Below, in pieces: positions 36,401 through 48,456 of a DNA stretch of 64,000 nt. Location: NCBI GenBank assembly GCA_016617855.1, contig JAECUM010009324.1:1-64000 (forward strand), written 5' to 3'. Origin of the DNA: Megalonaias nervosa (taxonomy: Eukaryota > Mollusca > Bivalvia > Unionida > Unionidae). The notes beneath the pieces were generated by a model. It was not told the origin of the DNA. It ran no database searches and saw nothing but the letters and a program-made list of their open reading frames with translations. Numbering within the stretch: position 1 is the first letter of the stretch; each line of letters begins with the position of its first letter. Made by a program: the position numbers and the translations under genes.

Positions 36401-39400
36401 ATGAATTTTTATAGAGTCCAGTTTATCTTATCTTGGATCCCTGGAGATTCTTTTTGGCCAGTCCTTTGTGATGGACTTTTGTTTCATTTTTATTATTGTG
36501 TTTTTCCAGGAAAGAAGGGCAGCAAAGGCATCTCAGAAATCATCTCCACACAAAGAGCAGGCAACATTGGATGTCCATAGTCACTTGTCTTCAGCTTCCT
36601 CAAGCCGATCATCTTCTACAGAACAGAGGAAACGTATGAAAGGATCTGCAAGCCCCTCACCTAGTGCTGCCTCTTCATCTGGTACTTCAAAAATGAAGAA
36701 ACCGGCAGAATCTTCCATCAAGCCGAAGTCATCCCAGTCCAACCTGAAGAAAAATAAATCCCACTCCATGCAGAACTTGTCTTTGACATCTGATAAGGGC
36801 CATAGTTTTGATCACATAAAATCTCGGCAAAAAGAATTACATGTAAAGGTTACTCAGAATCCCACAGTAACTTCAAATGTACCATATACCAAGCATTCAA
36901 AGATTGTTCAAGATCATGCCAGTGCCTCTGTACAAAATTCACAGTCCTCCTCTCTCTCCACATCCAATTCATCTGTCTCTACAGTTAAATCGGCAGGAAA
37001 AAGCTCTATCAGGGACACCTCAGAAAAATATGGCTTGCCGCAAAAGAGTACTTGTTCCTCCCCATCACTTATTCCACATCCACCACAGGATGAGAGGAAA
37101 ATTTCTTCTAGGAGAAATTCGCCACTCAGGCAGTCTTTGTCTTTCCCTGACTTAAGAACTATTGATTATGGCAGAGAAGTAGAGGAGTTTAAAAAACCAA
37201 AATCACAAGAGGTTTCTTCCATAAAGGGTGGCAGACCACAGTCAGATCAGGTCTCATCTCTCCAGCAAAACAGAACTGAGAAGACTTATTTTAAGGACAA
37301 GTCCACCAAAGAAAAGGGCATTTATCATGCAAAGAGCAAAACACAAGACTTGCAGAAAGGGAAGGAGTCTGTCAGTGAGAAAAGAGGAAAAGGAACTAGC
37401 CATAGGTCTGACCCAGAAAAAGAGGCAGTTCATAAAGCTGGACAGTCAAGGAAACAAACTGCAGGTCAGGTTGAATCAGAAAAGCTTAGTATAGAACAGT
37501 TACAATCTGCTGCAGCAGAGTTGTTCCCCTTTCCCATCACAGAGGAGCAGGCTTTAGCCACTCTAGATTCATTACAGGGAGATCTGAGCTCTCTGGAAGA
37601 GTGTGGCTCACTGCCACATGACTATAATGGAATTCCTCTAACTAACTTAAAACAGCAGCAAATTATGCAGATGCTTTTAAGATTGTCTCGAGCATTGAAT
37701 ATTGAAGACACGCTAACATCTACAAATAGCAGTAGTGGAAGTGGTGAACAAGGAAATAATGAAACACTAAGCACTGTTGTAGATGCCTCAACTCAATTGG
37801 AGAAGTCAACTGGTAGGAAAATCTTAGATGATGGTGCTGATGAACATTACAATTCAGAAAAAGCAGAACAATTTGTAAATCAGCCATCCCAAGAAAGATT
37901 TCATAAGGAAAGCATGGTCAGGCAAAAATTTTCACCTAATGTTACCAGTGACAGCACAATGACATCACCATCTCAAGGTTCCAGCACAAGTGAGATGCCA
38001 GCCTCAGTTCCAAGCTCATCCAGTAGTGTACATAGTCGAAGTAGGATGAGTCCAACTGCTTCGATTCTCAGCTCAGGAAGTTCTGTCACAGGAAGCAAGA
38101 GCCGTATGAGTCCCAAGTTATTAAAAAATACCGTTCATTTTGCATCTTTTGTTACTGAAATCAGCACCAGTGCTAGTCAGTCAATGGAAGATAGAATATC
38201 AGTCAGGAAACTTGATATAACTCCTGTCCATAGTCAAAATTTTGAAGCAGGTGAAGATGAAGCAAATTCACTGATCTCTGTGAGTCAGGGCCAGGCTATG
38301 CCATTTGATTCAGAAAATGTAACTGGAAGTTCTATAAATGAAAGCAAAATTTCAATGAACAATCCAAAAAACTTGCCTAGCTCTGGGCCCTGTATAGCAG
38401 CAGGTCCCAGTCACTCAAACCAGCAAGGTTCTCTCTTGAGTAAAGTCATGCTTAGTCCTGAGACAGACACCTCTTCTGGTGTTCAGAATCAGAGCAAAAT
38501 GTTTCCGTTTGTGGTAGAAGGAGAGGAGACAGAGGCTAATACATCAGACAAAGAAAATGAGTATGTTGCTGAGTCTGATGGAGATGATTCAGCAGAGGAA
38601 AATGCTAGTCCAGCTGTGGTTGATAGCCACAGAAGTCAAAGCCGACAGAATACTCAGTCATATCCACCTAAATCATATGTTTCTCTTGTAAATTATGTAA
38701 CCGAGGTTCAGACAGATTATGTGAAACCGTTACAAGGTCCAGATATAGTGTCAGATATTAATAATTTGAAGGAAAAGGATGATAGATTGCTCACAATTGA
38801 GGTTTTCAAAAGATTAAACAGTGCAGGTTGTGGTAGTGCTCAGTTCTGTAATGGTACAGGTGGGGCAGATATCACTAGATATCTGAAAGATTCTGGCTTT
38901 GTATCAGTGCAAGATGTCAGTAGCAAATCACAACAGTTAAAACAGGAAGGAGTGTTAGACAGTAGTCCTCTTGTTAAACATATGGAAAAAGAAAGTGGAT
39001 CAAATGCTAATGAACATAAAGGTGCAGAACTTGTTAGAAGGGGGTCCTACACATTGGATGAACCCTCCACTGCATTACTGAAATCATTAGCTGAAAATAA
39101 TTTATTGTCCATTGGTCCTGTAACAAAAATTACAGACAACATTGATTCTGGAAATGTGCAGATATATTCAGATAGCGATGAAGATGTAATTGCCAAATTG
39201 CCAGCTAAATGGGATAGTGCTGAAAATGTGATTCATACGAACCTGAATGTCAGTGAAGTTGTTTCTGACAGTGATTCTGAAATGGATAGACAGGCTGATG
39301 CACATGAGAATAAAGAGGAAAAGGAACAAGAGATAGAAGAAAATAAAGTCAAAGATGATAAAGAGAGTGAGGTAAAATACGAGGAAAGAACTGAGGTAAT

Positions 39401-42400
39401 TGTCAGGGTGGAAAATGGGTTGCATAAAAATTACAAGGAGAGTGATGATGATGAGTTGCAAGAGGGAGAGTTAATGATAGGGGCAATACCATCCATTGAA
39501 TTAGAGGAAGAACAAGAAGGTAAGGCTGAACACATTCAGCGGTATTTGTCTCATGTCCATGAACATTCATTACAAAATGAGGAGGATTTTGATTGTGAGG
39601 AAAGTAATGATTCACCAACAGAGTTTCATGGTCTGAACACCAGTGGCAACCCATACATGACCATGTTGGATGACATTTCAGCAACCATTGAGTCCTTTAC
39701 CACTAGCACGGAAAGCATGGCACACTTGTCACAGGAGGAGATTCTACAGATTCGAATGACACAGTATGACATTTTTCGGACACGGCTGATTGAGCAGCAA
39801 AAGCAGCAGCTTGAGGAACTGTTTGTCCAGCAGAGGAGGGAACAAATGCAACTGCAAAAGGACATAGAAGCATATCAGATGAGGCTGAGGAATTCAGTTA
39901 ACTCACCTGCCTCAAGTATCCTCATGGTGGAACAAAAAGTGCAACCACCTCAACAGTCTGAGTCAGCTTCCAGCAGACAGACAGGTCTTTTGCCACAGTA
40001 TACAGAACAGAAAAGAGCAAATCTGCAGACACAGCACAAATTAACTTCTTCGAACCTCCAATCACAGCACAGATCAGCCTCAGATCTCAAGACACAACAA
40101 AACTCAACCTCAGATCTCCAGACACAACAAGCATCAGGATCAAACCTCCAAGTACAGCAACAGGTAACTTCAAAAGTTCAGATAGCCACTGCATTGAGTG
40201 TTCAAAATAAAGAAACCTCTATCAATCAGCAAGAGAAATCAAAAACCCAAGCATCACAGCCAAAGGCTAGACCCCAGCATGCCAGAACGGAAAAGGAGAA
40301 ATCAAAACGAAAAACAGGCGGTGTAACTGAGTTTCCACAGCCGCAGATTTCAACCTCTATGCCCAAAAGACCGTCACAGCCAATACAGGCATGGGAAAAT
40401 CGCCAGCCCAAGGTCAGTGATAATTTAGTTTTACTATAATAGCTTTACTGTTTATTTTCATTAATCCAGTTTAAAACTTATTAATGGATCAAACTTTTCA
40501 TTAATTTTGTATATTAATTCATTCCTAATTTGTTGCATTAAACTGATAATCAGACAATTATTATCAACAGGATTGGGCTGCAGTTTAATAATATTAACAA
40601 TTAGAGTTTAGTATAGGATGCATGCAGTATGTATGTATGTAGTAGGAAAATATTTTGTTAAGATGTGAAATGTTCTAAAGTTTCTGGATATTTAATGTTG
40701 TAAAAATGTTACCATAATTTTTTATTTTATCAAGGTTAAACATGTTACTTAAATCAATCAGAATGAGATTGCTCCATTGAAATGGGCATGAACTTGCATT
40801 GGCCTGCAACAGATGCATATGTAACATAATAGTTTTCTTTTTAATCTAAATACAATAGAAAGAATGAAATGTCTTAAGATATTCTAGAGTTTATTGTCCA
40901 GCATGGTACATTAATGGACAGAACTGCTGTGTTGAGGATTTCTTTGGTCTTGCCTTCACTAGTAGATAATGACACTTCAATGTCACTTCTGTGGCAGAAA
41001 CCATGGGAGTGGCAGTAGCAGCAGAATTTTTGTTCCAGATTTAAAAAATCGTACACTTCATAGTACTCTTGACAGGTAGACATAGTGTTTAGTGAAATCC
41101 TTGGTTTAACATTACATTTGAGTGATTTTTGATAATATCATAACTTCTACCTGCAGGGTCCAGTTAACATTACAACCGCAGACCATACCTTGGATGTTGG
41201 CAGCAACCACTACTCTTATATTCCCAGTCCTGGCCTGTATACCAACCCTAAGGATCGTGCAGATACATCTGATGTCAGCAGTTTTGCAAAGGAAGTCCAA
41301 AACAACTTGTGTTCTCAAACCAGTCAACACCTAACCCTTATAACAAGGAATACACCATGCCTGTTGCTATGGTGAGATCACAAGCTAAGCATCCATCAGA
41401 AGTTGTGCAATACCAGCATCTCATTATCCCAGAGGAAGTGAGTTTGAAAACTAATTAATCACCAAAATTCAACAAAGTTTTGTTTTACTTTTAAATTGTT
41501 TCAAATTTTAAATATTTAAATCCTTTTTGCAAATGAGTACACAATGCTCAGATTTGTAAAGATATAATTTCATTTAATTAAATTGAACAAAATTTCATTT
41601 TACAATTTACAGATGTTAAAATCTAGTTCATTTCTTTACATTTTTGCTTTATCAACCATGTTTTCTCACATGACAGTAAGTCATATTTTTGTCATGTGTC
41701 ATGTATCCATTGTCCATTCATCATCTGTCAACATTTTTACAACTTAAAAGAACCTCTGAACCAATTTAAACTAAATTTTGAAGGTGGCATTCTGGCGTGA
41801 GGGCCTTTCAGATTTGTACAAATAATGGCCAATCCGTCATGTTTTTGGTAACCATTACCAAAAATTGATAAATTTGACAGAAGAATTCTAGTAAGAAGGC
41901 CTTTAATTTTTAAACAAATGATTCCAGTCTGTGCTCGGATGTGGCTGGAAATATTAGAGAAATATTGAAAGATCTTTTTTTTTGTAACCAATCAACTCAT
42001 TGGCTATAAAGAAATCTTTACAGTCTGGGATCTGAAGGTCACAGATCATAGTCATGATAAGCCTAATAAGAAAATAATGGTTTCTGCACAGTAAATTTGG
42101 TTTAAAACTGCATTACCTTGATCAAAGGTCCAGGGTTTATTGTTCAATAATCTCCAGAGTGAAGTATGCTCTGCTAGGACCTGTGTATAGTAATGTTAAT
42201 TTCTGGTCAAGTGTATAATGTACCATTTATGATACTCTATCAGGTTATAATGTACCAATCATGATACTCTACCATTGTATAATGTACCATTCATGATGTT
42301 CTGGTAGGTGTATAATGTACCAATCATGATACTCTGGCAGGTATTTAATGTACCAATCATGATTATCTGTTAGGTGTATAATGTACCAATGATACTCTGT

Positions 42401-45400
42401 CAAGTATATAATATCAGGTGTATAATGTGCTAATCATGATACTTTATCAGGTATATAATGTACCAATCATGATACTCGGACAGGTGTATCGTGTACCAAT
42501 AATGATTATCTGTTAGGTGTATAATGTACCATTCATAATACTCTGGAAGGTGTATAATTTACGATTCATGATACTCTTGTTTTATATTGTAAACATGCCT
42601 ACCATTCCATATTTTGCCAAATTATTATGAATTTTTTAATCATATTGATAGAATTCTGGGAATAATGATTTATGAGGATGCAGTGTTTACTGGCATTATC
42701 TGTACCTTAGCACTAAATAATATACTTGTTTTGCCTTGCCATAAAACACCAAACCAAACCTTCTTTTTACAGGTTTACCATTCAAGTATGGAAGCCAAAT
42801 TTGAGAAAGTCACAGCAGCTGCTAAGGGATTTTTAACACGATGTCTTCTGAAGTCCCAGAAAGTTCAAGAGATCATAAAAACTGTTAATGTAAGTTTCTT
42901 TTATCGACAAATCACATTGCTCCCACAATTCTTTTTAGAGTTATTACCCTTTTTGTCTTGTATCATTATGTAGTGTTTGACATAATCTCATTTTTGCAAC
43001 AAGTCCAAAGTTTTGCTTGATTGTCTTTTTGTCATCAACTGAAGAGGCACTTATCAACAAATCACTATGCTCCTACAGTTTTTGTTAAAATGATTGCTCT
43101 TTTTGTCTTGTAGCTTAATGGAGTATATGACAGTCTCAGTGAAGTTGCACAGTTTTTGATAGATCACAGAGAAAGGAGGTAGATATTATGGTCATCACCC
43201 AAAGATGCACATAGTGACAAATCACTTTGATGCTACAATGTTTGAAGAGTTATTGCCCTTTTTGTCCTGCACCTGAATACAGTATGATAGTATCTTGTGA
43301 TTACAATTTGTCTTGTAGATTGATGTTAATCTGGGTACATATGGTCATCATTTAATGATTCATTTATTGACAAATCTTTGTGCTTCCATGATTCTTGTAA
43401 TAGTTACAGCCTTTGTTTACTTTTAGCTGGATGCATGTATGACAGAATTATGTGAATGCAGCTACTCACACACTTTTTATTGGATTGCTGTGATATTTAG
43501 TATTGATTATGGTCATCATCAAAGATATAAAAGTTGACCAGTTATTGTACTTGCACTCCTTTGACAAGAGTTATTCCCCTTTTTTGTGCTATAGACTTGT
43601 CTCCATCATGGGACAGGGATGGAGTGCAGGACAGCTTCAGATATATTTATTTGAGCAAATTCCTCTAGTTCACTTTTTATTGTTAAGTAAATTGGAATAG
43701 GTCCTAACAGTTTGAAAGCTGCACATAGATATACATTTAATATTCTTACCCTTAACAAATGCATTGGTTTTCTCATGTAAGATTACATTGTTTTAGGAAT
43801 TGGGGAGAGGGGCTTTTTGGTCTGGCAGGGCTTAATATGAGCCCCATTCTGAACACAAGATTTCTTTTCAAATCTTGCAGAATTTTCTATTTTGACTGGT
43901 ACTGTATACACCATTTATCACAATATTGATGCTTAATGAAGATATATCATGGTTAGTCAGTTATTCTGTTTGACTTCTGGCTTAAAAGTATTGGATGCTC
44001 TGAGGTATTTGATTTCTTTTTTTCCTCAGGACACAAGACGGTTTGCATTCAGCTTCCAGGCTGAAACCCCAATAAGGAGTGGAACATTTAGCCACCAAGA
44101 CAGGCACCTGCTGGAGAGGATTGTGGCACAGGTACAGTAGGTGCTGCTTTCAGCTGACTTAGTCATATGGTCATGTGAGCTTATGGCATGGCTCTGTGTC
44201 AGTCATGTATAAACATTTGCAATTTTCAGCTTTTTCTAAAAACCTCTTGATCAGTTTACATTCAATTTCACAGGGAGCATTCTTGATTCAGGGCATTTTA
44301 AGTTTGTAAAGAACAATGTAGATCATCCATTCAGTATAGCAACCATTACCTAAAATTTTTAAAAAAAACCCCAAAAAACCCAACCCTTTAAACAGGCTCC
44401 TTCTCAAAAATCTCTCGACAGTGTTTGACCAAGTTTGACAGTATCTTGTCATCAGTATCTTTCAAGTTTATAAGCATGATGTTAGCTGCCATTAAATATA
44501 TGACCACATCTAGTAAAACAGAAAAACTTTTAAATAACTCTTTCTCAAACTTGGTTCAATAGAATTCATTTAAATTTGACAACATCCTGGCATCACATCA
44601 ATTTAATTTAATATAAATGATACTAAGTCATCAGCAAATATGGCTGTTGTTACCAATATATTTTTTTTAAAGTTTTAACAAACTTTTTTGATACAGCTTA
44701 ATAGAATATGATTTTTTGATACAGCTTAATAGAATATATTTGACTCAAAAACATGCTTGACAGGAAGGCTTTTAAAGTTTATGCAAATGATACCAATCTG
44801 CCAGCATTTATTGTATCCTTTATTAAAACTTTACAAAGCAAAAGTCATTTAAAATCTAGCTGGTATGCTTTTTTTATGATGGATACAGTAATGCCATGTT
44901 AGTGGTAATTCTTTGCTATTCTTTTAAAGGAGTTATAGCTCTTGATACTAACATTGTAACATTGTGAGATCTTTTGAAATATTTAGTATATATTTGTAGC
45001 CATTTCCTATGTAGCCATTTGTATTGATCTATATGTGTTTTTAATTGTTTCCAATTATTATCTTTCTTTGTTTCTTTCTTGCATCTATTATCCTTATAAT
45101 CTCCTGTTTTGGGTTAATTTTTGTTCATTTAATTGTGACTCACTAAGACCCTTCACAATCTCTGATGTCTCTAAAACTAAAGGCTCTTGACGAAAGAATT
45201 TTACAGGGTAAATGTATTTAATCTACTTTAAATTTGTTTTAAAGATTGGTTAAGTTTATCATTTGCAGGTTTATTATCTTGGAACTTGTTTGAAAAAAAA
45301 AAGATGGAGAGTTATTATTGTATTTAAGTATGAAAGTCCCATTTTGTCACTCAGCTGAAGAGATGAAAGTTTATTCCCAATATGATTTTGGAGTTATTTT

Positions 45401-48385
45401 GTTCCCATTAATTGATGATTATTTGAAAATTTATCAGAATATTTTTATCCTTTATTTTACAAGCATTTTGTTCCTCACAAGTTTCATTTTTACAGCTGCA
45501 GGCGGCCTTACTAGATATCCATGAGATTTTCTTTGTGATTCCTACCTCAGAGCGAATGGCCATCATAGCTCACTCCCGCATGCTGCAGCAAAACAGACTG
45601 CTCAGAGAATCAGTATGTACCTGTACATTGTAGATGATTACATGGGTGTATTACTTTCAGAGCTTTAGATTGGAATGGAATAAATTGGGTATTTTGCTCA
45701 CTGGTTTGGAACTAATAGTTTTTTTTTAACATTTTGATGGGGAATTTTATTAATGACACAAAATACAAACCTTGCTCTACTAGACTTAATCTTAGTAATC
45801 AAGACTAAATAAATATGTCAAAACGACTTAGTGACCAAAACTAGGCTTTCTTTGCAGGTAATTCAGTTCATAGCATGGTTTATATTTGTCAAACATGCCA
45901 TCACACAGCAAGGACTGTGCTGGGACTGGAACTGATGGCAAAGTGGCAAAATATTCCATCAGACAACATGGACTGTGCTGGAAAATGAATTGATTGCATA
46001 GTTGATATTGATTAATGTTGTTCAAACCCACCATCACACATCACGGTGTGATCAAACCCACCATCAGAAAGTTGAAAATAGGAAAAGATTTACCTTCATT
46101 TCACATAATTTGCATGAAATCTATTGCTAAATTTTGAATGATTGATTATACACTTCTCACACTTTTGTAAAAATTAGAATCACATAAAGATTATAAATGG
46201 ATGACTAGGTGTGTCTGCTGGGTAACCAGATAGAAAATAGCAGTTTTGGATGAATTGCTTGTTAAACAGCATCTTCATGATGTAGATAGAAATGTTACTA
46301 AATTAGGTAATTTAGTCCCTTTTTTGGAAGTAATTGCATTTTTTTAAATGTGTATTTTGTGAGCACTGCAAATCCCTCAGTATTCAGACTTAAACTACCA
46401 GACGAAGTTTTAATCATAAAATCTTTAAACTGCATATCGGAATATGTCAAACACTTTAGTGACTCAGACTTACTCAGGGTGCATTTTGATTATATGGCTT
46501 TGTGTGTGAGTGTGCTCACAGTGAGTATGTACTACAGTGCTTCAAGTACCTGTCAGACTTTAGCAGCCATAATGTAATCTACTTTAAAATTTTAGTGCCT
46601 ATTTCATTTTAGGTCATTATGTCCTTCTGTATTGGTCGCTATTGGCATTTAGGGCAGAAATCAATTAATGGTAGGTGACAAAAAGTCAAGAAATTTGAAG
46701 AGGAATTGGAGAGAAGTTTCAGGTTATTTTTAATAATAATTGTATGTCTAGATCTGATTGAAATTTAAACAATTGTCATATGCTTCAACCTCAGGCCAGC
46801 CATTGAAATTAAACCATTTGCAAATTTCTCAACCATCTCTTGACATATTAATTGGTCTCAAATTCACTGATAAATGGCATTTTGATAGTAGTTCACATTA
46901 ATAAAGCCTTAGTCATTTAATTGTTTGTGGTTGTTTGACCGACAGTAATTTCCTGATGTTCTAAATTTTACATACTTGTTGTCATGCCAGTATTTATCCA
47001 AATCCATCTTAAGCTGATGATTATTTCACAGGTCAAGCATTAGACATTCATTCATAGGTCATAAACCTGACCAGTCACATATAAAGATGGCATCCTAATG
47101 TAGGAAGTGGTAATCTCACAATTAAAAAGGGATTATGCTGTGAAATAAATTACTTGTTGCTACTTTGATGTAATTACTAAGTATTGATGTAATAATCTTG
47201 TGATTCTTAAGGACACCTGTTGGCACAAAGTTGGCAATTTTTACTTGCCTATTCGGAGATTTTTGTCACAAATGCAACCATTTTACTTGCAACTTTGGAC
47301 ACTGTACTGTCGTTTCAAATATGCACAAAACATCTGGATTTAACACAGTTAGCACAGTTTTTATATTGCTCAAACATCCCGTCACAGAACATGGACTGTG
47401 CTGGAACCTAAACAATAATTTATATTGATTGAACGTGCCATCACACAACATGGATTGTGCTGGGATTTAAATTGATACCGTAATTTATATAGATTAAACA
47501 TGGCATCACACAACATGGATTGAGGTGGAACTTGAATTGATGGCATATTTTATATTGATCAAACCTGCCATCACACAACCTGGACTGTACTGGAGCTTGA
47601 ATTGATAGAATAGTTTATACTGGTCAATTGTACCAGCACACAACCTGGACTGTTCTGGAATTTGAATGGATAGTATAGTTTGTGTTGGCCAAATATGCCA
47701 TCACAACATTGACAGTGCTGGAATTTGAATTGATTGCATAGTTTATATTGATCAAACATGCCATCACAACATGGACTGTGCTGGAATTTGAATTGATTGC
47801 ATAGTTTTATTGATCAAGCATGCCATCACAACATGGACTGTGCTGGAACTTGAACTCTAGCTTAGTTTATATTATCAAATGTGCCATCACACAAGTTGGA
47901 CTGTGCTAGGAGTTGAACTGATAACATAGTTTATGTTGTTTGAATGTGCCATTGCACATCATGGACTGTGCTTACAGCAGAAGCAATACACTGACAACTT
48001 TGGACTAAATTCTTAAAGTGTTTTGTAGTCTAAATGCATGCCAGATTTCTTTATGTATTTTTAGTCAAATTGTCTGCATAAAATACATAAGTACTCTCCT
48101 TATTATAATTGGTCCTTTCCTGTCCAGAAGAAAATTTTAAAAAATGATCAAACAAATGTGGCATATTGCTTTCTCATTCATTACAACTTACTTGGTTGAA
48201 GGTAGAGCAAATTAGACCCAAAGATGCGGCAGAGGGAAATGTGTATTTAATTAATAATACAAATAACTAATAATCATGAATTGTGAATCACAGAATATTC
48301 AGAATCAGAAAAAATATTTTGATAATTTAGCATTGAAATGGAACTCTTGAAAATAGTGTTGACAATAAGATTTAGTTTCAGGACA

Positions 48386-48456
<71 letters not shown>

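Larger units (their letters stand above)
19140..36509 (+). other. CCP110 intron 2 (17.4 kb, rich in mobile elements)
   Basis: GT-AG, phase 0. It contains the DIRS-like element, a hAT element, a mariner fragment, three SINEs, several microsatellites and two diverged tandem arrays, listed separately. Stretch 19140-21776 has a GT-rich run near 19201-19240 and AT-rich open frames without domains. Stretch 35004-35611 shows nothing I recognise. Confidence 0.75.

Noticed and set aside
39168..39865. Several - strand open frames opposite exon 3
   Set aside because: Shadows of the CCP110 coding strand; no codon or domain support.
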